A stretch of 64,000 nucleotides of DNA, from the NCBI RefSeq assembly GCF_019880555.1, contig NZ_JAINVU010000001.1, positions 793,311 to 857,310 of the forward strand. Reading direction: 5' to 3'. Origin of the DNA: Hephaestia mangrovi (GTDB taxonomy: Bacteria; Pseudomonadota; Alphaproteobacteria; Sphingomonadales; Sphingomonadaceae). The notes beneath the pieces were generated by a model that worked only from the letters and a program-made list of their open reading frames with translations, made no database searches and had not been told where the DNA came from. A program made the position numbers and the translations under genes. This document shows positions 9,225-17,378 of the stretch, piece after piece. The stretch's first letter is position 1. The number at the start of each line of letters is the position of its first letter.

Positions 9225-9411
9225 TCAGCCGCGATCGCTTGCCGCAAGGGGCAGATCGACCCCGGATGCTTGCGCCGCCGCACTCGTCGCGCACGCCCTT
9301 TTTCGCGCGTTGTGCGGGCCCGGCACGCGATTGCTGAATTGATCGTAATGCGTGAGGATCGCGTCGCGCAGTTCCGAGGCGTCTTGCGGCAGTGCAGTCG
9401 GTTCAGCCATT
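9225..9411 (-). pseudogene. Possible remnant of a MurR/RpiR-family regulator
   Basis: From ATG 9411 the minus strand encodes 61 residues. The opening, PQDASELRDAILTHYDQFSNR, resembles the start of RpiR-family HTH regulators, and ATSAAAQASGVDLP resembles the recognition-helix region. The residues normally found between these are missing and nothing follows, so if the homology is real this is an internally deleted relic. There is no convincing Shine-Dalgarno. Chance similarity cannot be excluded. Confidence 0.25.
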
Positions 9412-9418
9412 CGGCCCC

Positions 9419-9436
9419 GATCGTTCACGAACGATC
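9419..9436. repeat. Palindrome GATCGTTC-AC-GAACGATC next to RES toxin stop
   Basis: A dyad with perfect 8-bp arms and a 2-bp centre, ending one base before the toxin stop codon. No T-run follows on the minus strand, so it is not a classical terminator. It shares GATCGTTC and GAACGA with the dyad at the antitoxin start (10536-10553). Confidence 0.6.
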
Positions 9437-10186
9437 TCACTGGTCGTCGAGCTTGAATTGGGCGAAATCGAACGCGTAGCTGGCGGTCGAGGGGAAAGCG
9501 CCGAAGGCCGTTATTCGGCCGGCCTCATATCGGAAATGCCAGGTTTGCTCGATCGTCGGCGTGGCAGCTGCGAAGGCGGCCGGATCGAGAATCGCGGCGT
9601 TTGCGCGACGATCGGGATCGCGCGCGGATTGGTAGCGGATCAACTGCGCATCGATCCGTCGAGCCGCGGCGGCGAAGGCCTGACAGGCGCTATAATCTTC
9701 GGGGTCGCGCCAGCGCTCTTCATTGGCCGCGAACGGCGGTTTGGTGAGATCGAGAGCCCGTGCGGCGCGCACCGGGATCGAGAAGGCCGAATGCTCGATC
9801 ACGTTGCTCGGCGGCGTGAACCCCGGCGAGCGTGAGAAGAACAGCAACCGCCAGTAAGCGGTTTCGGCGATCGCTGTCTCGATTTCTTCGGAAGCGTAGA
9901 AGATGCCGGGGCGCTCGTCCGCGCGCCGGAATCGCGATGCCTTGGCATGGCCGTAGCGGAACGGCGTCGCCAGCAGGAAGTGCAGGCCACGCGCCGCCGG
10001 GGGAAGGGTGGGCTTGACCTCCTCCACCAGCTCTTCGAGCAAGGCTTGGTCCTCGGCGCGGGCTGCCAGTCGATTGGTCGAGATCCGGTGCTGCGCCTCG
10101 ACCAGCCGCCAGACGGTTCGATCATAGCGCCGGAAATCGGCTGGGGTCGGTCGCGGATCAGACCTGTGCGCGGTAGGCGTCGACAT
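9437..10186 (-). CDS. RES-domain toxin (Xre-RES system)
   Basis: About 249 residues from ATG 10186 (another ATG at 10201 would add five). RES-family toxins deplete cellular NAD+. The sequence shows the family hallmarks: an early arginine in TVWRLVEAQHR, the block SRFRRADERPGIFYASEEIETAIAETAYW, and a late region with ARRIDAQLIRYQSARDP. The conserved R, E and S residues that name the domain are plausible here but I cannot assign each with certainty. The start overlaps the end of the Xre/DUF2384-type antitoxin gene, the usual arrangement for this toxin-antitoxin class. The reading frame is intact. Confidence 0.85.
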   Translation of the reverse strand: MSTPTAHRSDPRPTPADFRRYDRTVWRLVEAQHRISTNRLAARAEDQALLEELVEEVKPTLPPAARGLHFLLATPFRYGHAKASRFRRADERPGIFYASEEIETAIAETAYWRLLFFSRSPGFTPPSNVIEHSAFSIPVRAARALDLTKPPFAANEERWRDPEDYSACQAFAAAARRIDAQLIRYQSARDPDRRANAAILDPAAFAAATPTIEQTWHFRYEAGRITAFGAFPSTASYAFDFAQFKLDDQ

Positions 10187-10535
10187 AATCCGCCACGTCA
10201 CCCAGGCCGCGCACGCTGCGGATCAGGTCGATCGGCCGTCCGTCGAGATCGAGATTCCCGGTCCTGAGCCACGACTGCGAAGCGGTGTCGTCGCTGCCCA
10301 TCAGTGCATCGAGGCCGCGGAACAGGCGGACCAGATATTGGCCGAGCTCGAATGCTTTGGAATGGCGCTCGAGTTGGAAGCGCCCGGCGCGCAGGCGCGA
10401 TGCCGTGGCCGGGGATACGCCGAGCACCGCCGCGAGTTGTTCGTTGCTCAGCTTCCAGCACGCCGCGATCCGGGCGACGGCCGTGGTCAGCGCGCGCTCG
10501 TGCTGCTCGTCTTTCGCCGGCTGTGCCGTGGCCAT
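10158..10535 (-). CDS. Xre/MbcA/ParS-family antitoxin (DUF2384)
   Basis: This 125-residue protein has a small HTH-like N-terminal half (LSNEQLAAVLGVSPATASRLRAG) and a C-terminal DUF2384-type region (YLVRLFRGLDALMGS, then SWLRTGNLDLDGRPIDLIRS) that ends in a short C-terminal tail, DVADYVDAYRAQV, of the kind that blocks the RES active site in this family. It should neutralise the RES toxin and repress the operon. GGAGA sits 7 bp before the start at 10535, inside a dyad that may be the autoregulatory operator. Confidence 0.88.
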   Translation of the reverse strand: MATAQPAKDEQHERALTTAVARIAACWKLSNEQLAAVLGVSPATASRLRAGRFQLERHSKAFELGQYLVRLFRGLDALMGSDDTASQSWLRTGNLDLDGRPIDLIRSVRGLGDVADYVDAYRAQV

Positions 10536-10582
10536 GATCGTTCTCCAGAACGAATTTACCGTCTTCTATTCATATGAACGAT
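10536..10582. promoter_or_regulatory. Putative operator of the Xre-RES operon
   Basis: GATCGTTC-TCCA-GAACGA (10536-10553) abuts the antitoxin start and includes its Shine-Dalgarno. A second dyad, TTCATATGAA (10569-10578), is centred 28 bp upstream and runs into another GAACGAT half-site. Antitoxins of this class autorepress, so these are likely binding sites. A related dyad lies at the far end of the operon (9419-9436). Confidence 0.5.
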
Positions 10583-10745
10583 TTGGCGAAAATGCAAGCG
10601 CAACGCGGCCGCGCGCGCCCTGATCGGTCGGATCGCCATCGTTTCCTCGGGGGATTTGGCGCTCGATCGCGCTCCCAGGCAAAAAACCGGCCGAGATGTC
10701 GATCTCGACCATTCGCCGCATATACCTAAGTCATCTAGGTCGGGC

Positions 10746-10821
10746 TGGTGGAGCCGGGGGGAATCGAACCCCCGACCTCTGCAGTGCGATTGCAGCGCTC
10801 TCCCATCTGAGCTACGGCCCC
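10746..10821 (-). tRNA. tRNA-Ala (anticodon CGC)
   Basis: The minus strand folds as a complete 76-nt cloverleaf: a 7-bp acceptor stem containing the G3:U70 pair that identifies alanine tRNAs, a D arm closed by GCTC/GAGC, an anticodon stem CTGCA/TGCAG around loop ATCGCAC (anticodon CGC, reading GCG), a T loop with GTTCGATTC, discriminator A, and an encoded CCA end. Confidence 0.96.
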
Positions 10822-11047
10822 GCGCCCGGCCCGGCAGCGCCGGGAGGCACGCCTGTAGCGGCACTTTTCCGGCGATGCAACACGAAGGGTTGCTCCTTTT
10901 CGAACTTTCCTGCGTCGGGCCGCTCCGGCGCTGCGGCGGGCATCGCCGCCATGCGGAACATCCGTCGGTTCTTCCTGTTGATTCGGTGTGAGCGCGGCAA
11001 AGACATGCGCCGCGCCGTCGATGATCGAACCATCAGGAGGCGATGCA

Positions 11048-11998
11048 ATGGGCTACCAACGATATCCGCGAAACACCGATCCGCGCGGCGATTATTACGG
11101 CCGCCGCGAGCCGCAGGATTACGGCGCCGATTACGGCTCAGGCCGCGATTTCAGCTATTCCGGCGCGCGTGACTACGAAGCCGCCGGGGAGATCGGGCGC
11201 AACGATTGGCGCGGCCACCGCGCGACCTATGGCTATGGCGATCCCGGCTATCGCGACGATGATCGCGGACGGGATTATCGCCGCGATCGCGCTCCCGAGC
11301 GGCCCTATTACGGCAGCTATGCATCGGATGGGCGCCGCTTCGCCGATTACGGTGATGCCCGGCGCGGTCCGCCCCGCGGCTCTGCCGGCCGCCCGCGCGG
11401 CTACGATTATGACGATCGCGGCTTCTTCGATCGTGCCGGCGACGAGGTTCTCTCGTGGTTCGGCGATGAGGAAGCCGAGCGCCGCCGCGAACTCGATCAG
11501 CGCTATGACGAACGCCACGGCGATCGCTGGGGCGGCGCCTATGGCCGCGACGACGATTATCATAGCTGGCGCCGTCAGCAGATCAGCGCGCTCGATCGCG
11601 ATTATGACGAATATCGCCGCGAGAACCGCCAGAAATTCCACAACGAATTCGGTGCCTGGCGCGCCGAGCGGCAGGGCCAGCGCAATGCGCTCGGCCGCGT
11701 TGCCGAGCATATGGAGGTGGTGGGCTCGGACGGCGAGCATGTCGGCACGGTCGACAAAGTGCGCGGCGATCGCATCGTCCTGACCAAGAGCGATCCTGAT
11801 GCCGGCGGCCATCACCACTCGATCCCGTCGCGCTGGATCCAGTCGGTCGACGACAAGGTGACGATCCGCAAGACCGCGGACGAGGCGCACAGCCATTGGA
11901 AGGACGAGGAGCGCAACCAGGCGCTGTTCGGCGAGGAGAGGGGGCCGGACGTCGCGGCCTCGCACAATCTCGATCGCAGCTTCTCCGGCACTTACTGA
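11048..11998 (+). CDS. DUF2171-domain protein with Tyr/Arg/Asp-rich N-terminus
   Basis: A 316-residue protein, started at ATG 11048 because AGGAGG lies 5-10 bp upstream. The first ~135 residues are low complexity, dominated by Tyr, Arg, Asp and Gly (RDYRRDRAPERPYYGSY). A motif LSWFGDEEAERRRELDQRY follows, then a basic coiled-coil-like segment. The C-terminal ~80 residues (MEVVGSDGEHVGTVDKVRGDRIVLTKSDPD) match DUF2171, a small beta-barrel resembling PRC-barrel proteins. There is no signal peptide. Function is unknown; related proteins are common in sphingomonads and sometimes stress-associated. The charged repeats suggest a disordered or nucleic-acid-interacting region. Confidence 0.75.
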   Translation: MGYQRYPRNTDPRGDYYGRREPQDYGADYGSGRDFSYSGARDYEAAGEIGRNDWRGHRATYGYGDPGYRDDDRGRDYRRDRAPERPYYGSYASDGRRFADYGDARRGPPRGSAGRPRGYDYDDRGFFDRAGDEVLSWFGDEEAERRRELDQRYDERHGDRWGGAYGRDDDYHSWRRQQISALDRDYDEYRRENRQKFHNEFGAWRAERQGQRNALGRVAEHMEVVGSDGEHVGTVDKVRGDRIVLTKSDPDAGGHHHSIPSRWIQSVDDKVTIRKTADEAHSHWKDEERNQALFGEERGPDVAASHNLDRSFSGTY

Positions 11999-12129
11999 TC
12001 GTCTTGCGAAATCCGTAAGCGATGAGGCCCGGGTGGCGACGTCCGGGCCTCTTTCGCGATGTGCCCGGTTGCATTGCGCAACGCATCTGCCATACCCGAT
12101 CGTCGAAAATATCATTGGGAGAGTCGAAC

Positions 12130-13122
12130 ATGGCCCGCGCCTGGACGCTGAAATCACGCCCGCAAGGCATGCCCGATCACGGCAATTTCGAACTGGTCGA
12201 CCTCGATCTGCCGGCGCTGGGCGACGGCCAGATCAGGGTGCGCAACCACTGGCTTTCGGTCGATCCCTATATGCGCGGCCGCATGAATGACATGAAGAGT
12301 TACGTACCGCCGTTTCAGCTCGGCCAGCCGATGGAAGGCGGCGCGGTCGGCGAGGTGGTCGAGAGCAAGGCGGATGGCTTCGCGCCGGGCGACAAGGTGC
12401 TGCACATGCTCGGCTGGCGCGACGAGGCGGTGGTCGACGCGGCGGGCGTGCAGAAGCTGCCGGCGCTCGGCGTCGAGGACGAGGCGTTCCTCGGCCAGCT
12501 CGGTATGCCCGGCATGACCGCTTATTTCGGGCTGATGCAGGTAGCCAGTGCGCGCGAAGGCGACACCGTGTTCGTCTCGGCGGCGGCCGGCGCGGTCGGC
12601 TCCACGGTGGTGCAGATCGCCAAGGCCAAGGGCATGACAGTGATCGGCTCGGCCGGTGGCGCCGACAAATGCGCCTGGGTCAAGTTGCTCGGCGCCGATG
12701 CGGCGATCGATTACAAGGAAGGCGGCACGCCGCTGGTCAAGAAGCTGATGGACGCTGCGCCAAACGGCATCGACGTCTATTTCGACAATGTCGGCAGCGA
12801 TCATCTCGATGCCGCGCTGGCGGTGGCGCGCGATCACGCGCGCTTCGCGATCTGCGGCATGATCGACGTCTATAACGACATGCGGCCGACCGAGCTGCGC
12901 TATCTCGCCCGCATCATCCAGGCGCGCATCCGCGTGCAGGGCTTCATCGTCACTGATTTCATGAGCCGGATGACCGAATTCTATCAGGACATGGGCGCGA
13001 TGTTGCAGGCCGGCAAATTGCAGCGGCAGGAAACCGTCCACGACGGGCTCGACGCCATGCCCGACGCCTTCCTCGGCCTGTTTTCCGGCGGCAATACGGG
13101 CAAGATGCTGGTGCGTTTGTAG
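12130..13122 (+). CDS. NADP-dependent MDR-superfamily oxidoreductase (CurA/leukotriene B4 dehydrogenase-like)
   Basis: A 330-residue medium-chain reductase of the zinc-independent group that reduces alpha,beta-unsaturated ketones with NADPH. Visible features are the N-terminal GroES-like region with LSVDPYMRGRMNDMKSY, VFVSAAAGAVGSTVVQIAKAKG (the glycine-rich nucleotide-binding loop), and GIDVYFDNVGSDHLDAAL. The start at 12130 follows GGGAGAG and gives the family-typical length. It is monocistronic on the plus strand. Substrate is not predictable beyond enone or quinone-like compounds. Confidence 0.9.
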   Translation: MARAWTLKSRPQGMPDHGNFELVDLDLPALGDGQIRVRNHWLSVDPYMRGRMNDMKSYVPPFQLGQPMEGGAVGEVVESKADGFAPGDKVLHMLGWRDEAVVDAAGVQKLPALGVEDEAFLGQLGMPGMTAYFGLMQVASAREGDTVFVSAAAGAVGSTVVQIAKAKGMTVIGSAGGADKCAWVKLLGADAAIDYKEGGTPLVKKLMDAAPNGIDVYFDNVGSDHLDAALAVARDHARFAICGMIDVYNDMRPTELRYLARIIQARIRVQGFIVTDFMSRMTEFYQDMGAMLQAGKLQRQETVHDGLDAMPDAFLGLFSGGNTGKMLVRL

Positions 13123-13759
13123 GCGCTCGCGTCATCGCATATTTCGGCGGGGGCAACGCCTTTTCCGGCGCCAGCCGGAAGGCCGTGCATAAGCCCAGCC
13201 CGCGCGCGCCCCGCTCCCCCATCCGTCATGCTGAACTTGTTTCAGCATCCATGGCGCAACAATTGCCCGCACGTGCACGGCCGGCGATGGTCCATGGACC
13301 CTGAACCAAGTTCAGGGTGATGAACCTTATACGGCAAATCACTCTTGACAAAACGAACCATATAGGATAACACTTGCCGCCATCCTTCTCGCCTCCGGCC
13401 TGGCCTGCCGGATCAGCCCGAAGGATCGCAAACGGCGGCACAAACCGCCCGATGCAGCGACCGGCGCGGAGACATCCGGGAAAAATCGGATATCCGTAGA
13501 ATACCACCGGTGAAGGATGACCGCGGGCGCGTAGGGGCGTTGTCCTCGGACGGCCAACCTTAAACGCCACCCAGGCCGGATCAACCTCCGGTAGCGGCGC
13601 GCCGGCTCCTTCACCATCGAAAGCCTCGACGCTTTCTTGTGCTGACTACCCAAAGTCGTCGAGCCCCGGGTGACCGTGGCAGAACGCGCCGGTCACTTGC
13701 CCCTTTCCCTCACCGGAATGCGCCCCCGCGCGCCCGGCGTACAGCCGTCACGCGGTCGC
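13123..13759. other. 637-bp intergenic region without a convincing gene
   Basis: It contains a GC-rich hairpin at about 13158-13183 (possible end of the oxidoreductase transcript), the paired-hairpin repeat at 13224-13320, and roughly 440 bp with several short open frames on both strands, none with a Shine-Dalgarno plus recognisable protein. It may hold decayed coding sequence. Confidence 0.5.
13224..13320 (+). repeat. Paired-hairpin CCATGG element, copy A
   Basis: Hairpin 1 (ATGCTGAAC...TTCAGCAT), then CCATGG, about 35 bp of spacer, TCCATGGA and hairpin 2 (ACCCTGAAC...GTTCAGGGT). The same architecture recurs at about 20745, 35892 and 44287, so this is a dispersed element, not a gene-specific terminator. 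Confidence 0.8.
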
Positions 13760-14674
13760 CTATGATGCGATGTCGATCGGCCCCGAAAACGTGTCGCACT
13801 TACTCGGGTCTGCCGTCTCGATGCCGCGCTTCAGCCATGCCATCCGCTCGGCCGAGGTGCCGTGGGTGAAGCTGTCGGGCACCACGCGACCCTGCGCTTC
13901 CTTCTGCAGCGTGTCGTCGCCGATCGCGTGCGCGGCGGTCATCCCCTCCTGCAAATCGCCGGGATCCATGCGGTCGCGGTTGAGCCCGGCCCAGACGCCG
14001 GCGTAGCAATCGGCCTGCAACTCCAGCCGCACCGACAGCGCATTGGCTTGCGCCGGGCTCGATTGCTGCATCTCGCGCTGCACCTGGTCCGATGTGCCGA
14101 GCAATTGCTGGATATGGTGGCCGAATTCGTGCGCGATCACGTAATCCTGCGCGAAATCGCCGCTCGCGCCGTATTTCTGCTGCAGCTCGTCGAAGAAGCT
14201 GGGGTCGAGGTAGATCCGCTGATCGCTCGGGCAATAAAACGGCCCCATCGCCGATTGCGCGGCGCCGCAGCCCGATTGCCCGTTATGATCGTAGAATATC
14301 AGCGCGGGCTGCTGGAACGTCCTGCCCGATTGCTTGAACACCGCTGCCCAGGTATTGTCGGCCGAGCTGAACGCGTTGCAGGCGGCCTTCTTGTCGGGGC
14401 TCGCGTCGCAGATCTGGCTCGCATTGCCCAGCCCGCCGGACCCTTGCGAAACCTGCCCGCTCGGCGATTGTCCGCCGCCGATCAGTCCCAGCGGATTGCC
14501 GCCGAGGAAGAACACGATCGCCAGGAGCACCACCACGCCGCCGCAGCCGAACCGGCTGAACACCATCGGCAGCAGCCCCATCAATAACCCGCTGCCGCCG
14601 CCTCCGCCGAATCCGCCACCGCGATTGCCCTGATCGCCGACCTTGATGTCGGGATCGAAATCGTCGAGCCGCAT
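13760..14674 (-). CDS. Neutral zinc metallopeptidase, YpfJ/KPN_02809 family
   Basis: A 304-residue membrane-anchored protein. The N-terminus is MRLDDFDPDIKVGDQGNRGGG, followed by a glycine-rich stretch and a single transmembrane segment around residues 46-58 (GGVVVLLAIVFFLGG), then a soluble domain. The zincin motif HEFGHH is at 182-187, with YCPSDQRIYLD shortly before and ELQADCYAGVWAG after it, as in this family. The physiological substrate is unknown. It is transcribed alone on the minus strand and diverges from the patatin gene. Confidence 0.88.
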   Translation of the reverse strand: MRLDDFDPDIKVGDQGNRGGGFGGGGGSGLLMGLLPMVFSRFGCGGVVVLLAIVFFLGGNPLGLIGGGQSPSGQVSQGSGGLGNASQICDASPDKKAACNAFSSADNTWAAVFKQSGRTFQQPALIFYDHNGQSGCGAAQSAMGPFYCPSDQRIYLDPSFFDELQQKYGASGDFAQDYVIAHEFGHHIQQLLGTSDQVQREMQQSSPAQANALSVRLELQADCYAGVWAGLNRDRMDPGDLQEGMTAAHAIGDDTLQKEAQGRVVPDSFTHGTSAERMAWLKRGIETADPSKCDTFSGPIDIAS

Positions 14675-14778
14675 CGTGCTTCATCCCCACTGTTACGCCA
14701 TCGACAGGCATGCGGTATGCCCGTCATAGTTGCAAGCGGGCTTGATCGTGCTGCGGTGCAGCGCCATTTGGGGCGGCA

Positions 14779-15942
14779 ATGGCGGATATCGAACCCCGGG
14801 CCGAGTCGCGGCCGCAAGCCAGGCCGCGGCGGCAGGCGAAGGCGCTGCCGTTGCCCGATCAGGTCGCGCTCGTGCTGCAGGGCGGCGGCGCCTTGGGCAG
14901 CTACCAGGCCGGCGTGATCGACGGGCTCGCCGACAGCGGGATCGAGATCGATTGGGTCGCCGGCATCTCGATCGGCGCGGTCAATGCCGCGATTTTCGCC
15001 GGCAATCCGCCGGAGCGCCGCGTCGAGCGGCTGCGCGCTTTCTGGGACAAGGTGACGAGCGCGCTGCCCAGCTTCCCGATTTTCCCCAACGACCATGTTC
15101 GCGAATGGCTGCACGAATGGTCGGCCGGCTTCGTCTTGGCAACGGGCGTGCCGGGCTTCTTCCAGCCGCGCGCGCTGTCGCCGATGCTCGCCGTGCCGGG
15201 AACGCCGGAGGCGCTCAGCTACTACGATACCTCACCGCTCGTCGAAACGCTCGACGAGCTGATCGATTGGGATCTGCTCAACGACGGCCCCGTCCGCCTG
15301 TCGGTCGGCGCGGTCGATGTCGAGAGCGGCAATTTCCGCTATTTCGATACCGCGCGAGAGCGGCTCGATGCCCGCCATGTGATGGCCTCGGGCGCCTTGC
15401 CGCCGGGCCTGCCGCCGGTGGAGATCGACGGCCGGCTGTGGTGGGACGGCGGGCTCGTCTCGAACACGCCGCTCACCCATGTTCTCGACAACCAGACCGC
15501 CGAGATGCTGGTTTTCCAGATCGACCTGTTCGCGTCGCTCGACGATCGCCCGCGCACGATCATGGACGTCATGGCGCGCGAGAAGGAAATCCGATTCTCC
15601 AGCCGCACGCGCCAGGTCACCGACCAGCTGATGCGCCTGAGGACGGAGCGCGAGGCGATCCGCAAGGTGCTCGCCAAGCTGCCCGAAAGCCTGAAGAACG
15701 ATGCCGACGTGGTCGCGCTTGCCGAGCGCGCTGCCGAGCAACCGGTCAGCCTCGTCCACCTCATCTACCGCGCCAACGCCTGGGAGGGCGGCAGCCGCGA
15801 TTTCGAATTTTCCGCCCGCACGATGCGCGAGCATTGGCTGGCTGGCCGTGAAGCCGTCGGCGAGACGATGGCCAACGCCCGCCTCGTCGCGGAGAACATC
15901 ATCGACGGCAAGACCGCCGCTTTCGATCTCACCCAGCGATAG
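14779..15942 (+). CDS. Patatin-like phospholipase/esterase, possible intracellular PHB depolymerase
   Basis: This 387-residue protein has the patatin oxyanion loop QGGGALGSYQAGV at residues 34-46, the nucleophile GISIG at 62-66 and the catalytic-Asp motif WDGGLVSNTPL. A C-terminal extension (MAREKEIRFSSRTRQVTDQL onward) matches the DUF3734 tail typical of patatins paired with 3-hydroxybutyrate dehydrogenase in alphaproteobacteria. That gene follows after 9 bp, so an operon for mobilising polyhydroxybutyrate is plausible, although a phospholipase role cannot be excluded. No signal peptide is present. The alternative start in another frame at 14730 has no family sequence. Confidence 0.88.
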   Translation: MADIEPRAESRPQARPRRQAKALPLPDQVALVLQGGGALGSYQAGVIDGLADSGIEIDWVAGISIGAVNAAIFAGNPPERRVERLRAFWDKVTSALPSFPIFPNDHVREWLHEWSAGFVLATGVPGFFQPRALSPMLAVPGTPEALSYYDTSPLVETLDELIDWDLLNDGPVRLSVGAVDVESGNFRYFDTARERLDARHVMASGALPPGLPPVEIDGRLWWDGGLVSNTPLTHVLDNQTAEMLVFQIDLFASLDDRPRTIMDVMAREKEIRFSSRTRQVTDQLMRLRTEREAIRKVLAKLPESLKNDADVVALAERAAEQPVSLVHLIYRANAWEGGSRDFEFSARTMREHWLAGREAVGETMANARLVAENIIDGKTAAFDLTQR

Positions 15943-15951
15943 GAGAAAGCC

Positions 15952-16734
15952 ATGTTCCTCAAGGGCAAGACTGCGATCGTCACCGGCTCGACCTCGGGGA
16001 TCGGACTCGCCTACGCCAAGGCGCTCGCCGCCGAGGGCGCGCAGGTGATGATCAACGGTTTCGGCGACGCGGCCGACATCGAGAAAGAGCGCGCCGGGCT
16101 GGAGGCGACCAGCGGCAAGGCGCTCTACGATGCCGCCGACATGACCAAGCCCGATGAAATCGCCGCGATGGTCCAGCGCTGCCATGACGAGCTCGGCGGC
16201 CCCGATATCGTCATCGCCAATGCCGGCATCCAGCATGTCGCCAAGATCGAGGATTTCCCGCCCGAGAAGTTCGAGGCGATCATCAAGATCAACATGGCCT
16301 CGGCCTGGTATCTCTATCGCGCCGCCGTGCCGTTCATGAAAGCGGCCAAATGGGGCCGGGTGATTTCGACCGCCTCGGCGCACAGCCTCGTCGCCAGCCC
16401 CAACAAGACCGCTTATGTGATGGCCAAGCACGGCATCGCCGGCCTCACCAAGACGCTCGCGCTCGAGGTCGCGACCGACGGCATCACGGTCAACTGCATC
16501 TCGCCCGGCTATGTCTGGACGCCGCTGGTCGAAAAGCAGATTCCCGACACCATGGCCTCGCGCGGCCTGACTCGCGAACAGGTTGTCAACGACGTGCTGC
16601 TCGATGCGCAGCCGACCAAGGAATTCGTCACCGTCGAGCAAGTCGCGAGCCTCGCGGTCTATCTCTGCCGTGACGAGGCCAAGTCGATCACCGGCGCCAA
16701 TCTGTCGATGGACGGCGGCTGGACCGCGGCCTGA
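15952..16734 (+). CDS. 3-hydroxybutyrate dehydrogenase (SDR family)
   Basis: A 260-residue classical short-chain dehydrogenase that oxidises (R)-3-hydroxybutyrate to acetoacetate with NAD+. It has TGSTSGIG (11-18), NAG (90-92), Ser142 in STASAHS, and the catalytic Tyr155 and Lys159 in AYVMAKHG. The segment SPGYVWTPLVEKQIPDTM is diagnostic for the 3-hydroxybutyrate subgroup. AGGAGA lies 5-10 bp before the ATG. It is cotranscribed with the patatin gene upstream, consistent with a polyhydroxybutyrate-to-acetoacetate route. Confidence 0.93.
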   Translation: MFLKGKTAIVTGSTSGIGLAYAKALAAEGAQVMINGFGDAADIEKERAGLEATSGKALYDAADMTKPDEIAAMVQRCHDELGGPDIVIANAGIQHVAKIEDFPPEKFEAIIKINMASAWYLYRAAVPFMKAAKWGRVISTASAHSLVASPNKTAYVMAKHGIAGLTKTLALEVATDGITVNCISPGYVWTPLVEKQIPDTMASRGLTREQVVNDVLLDAQPTKEFVTVEQVASLAVYLCRDEAKSITGANLSMDGGWTAA

Positions 16735-16754
16735 TCCGGCGCTAGCGCAGCGCG

Positions 16755-17378
16755 ATGAAGATCGCTCCGATCGCCCTCGCGCTGGCGCTCGCCGGTTGCG
16801 CTGCCGCCAAGGGCCCGCTCGCCACCGCGGAGACGAGCGCGGCGCCCGATTGGCACGAAGTCGCCACCGATGACGATCAGCAGCGGCTGCGCAGTTGGCG
16901 CGACGCCTGGATGAGCGCGAGCGATGCCGTGCGCGCGGCGGGTGAGGGGGCGCGGCTCGATGCCGATTCCGCGCTGTTCGATCCTGATCGCGCCCTCGAT
17001 GCCGCCGCGCCGCCGCCCGGCGCCTATCGCTGCCGCTGGATCAAGCTGGGATCGGCCGCCAAGGGCGTTGCCGTGTTCACCGAGTATCCGGCTGAGCCGT
17101 GCAGCGTCGACGCTGCCGGCAAGCTGATGCGCTTCCGGATGTCGGGCGGGGCGCAGCGGCCGCAGGGCTTGATTTTCCCTGACGAGCCGGCGCGCGCCGT
17201 CTTTCTCGGCACGCTCGAACTCGGTGACGAGACGCGGGCGCTTGCATATGCGCGTGACACGAAGCGCGATATGGCGGGCTATGTCGAGCGAATCGGCGAC
17301 CGGCGCTGGCGGCTGATCCTGCCGCAGCCGCATTTCGAATCGCTGTTCGACGTCATCGAGCTGGTGCCGGCCGCCTGA
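16755..17378 (+). CDS. DUF4893 lipoprotein
   Basis: A 207-residue protein with a lipobox (ALALAGC, Cys16), so it is probably anchored in an envelope membrane. The mature part (RLRSWRDAWMSASDAV, GAYRCRWIKLG, RRWRLILPQPHFESLFDVIELVPA) matches the DUF4893 family, whose function is unknown. It starts 20 bp after the 3-hydroxybutyrate dehydrogenase stop and could belong to that transcript. Its last 26 bp overlap the end of the convergent CDF transporter gene. Confidence 0.8.
   Translation: MKIAPIALALALAGCAAAKGPLATAETSAAPDWHEVATDDDQQRLRSWRDAWMSASDAVRAAGEGARLDADSALFDPDRALDAAAPPPGAYRCRWIKLGSAAKGVAVFTEYPAEPCSVDAAGKLMRFRMSGGAQRPQGLIFPDEPARAVFLGTLELGDETRALAYARDTKRDMAGYVERIGDRRWRLILPQPHFESLFDVIELVPAA

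Larger units (their letters stand above)
9100..9436. other. 337-bp intergenic region between acid phosphatase and RES toxin
   Basis: No intact gene is visible. It holds the candidate PHO box (9164-9181), a possible eroded RpiR-type gene fragment (9225-9411, minus), and a GATCGTTC/GAACGATC palindrome (9419-9436) directly beside the RES toxin stop codon. Confidence 0.6.

Noticed and set aside
10556..10864. Open frame crossing the tRNA-Ala gene
   Set aside because: It runs through a complete tRNA and has no protein features.
13339..13653. Possible coding sequence in the 13.1-13.8 kb gap
   Set aside because: Open frames are short, Arg-rich, without ribosome sites or recognisable motifs.
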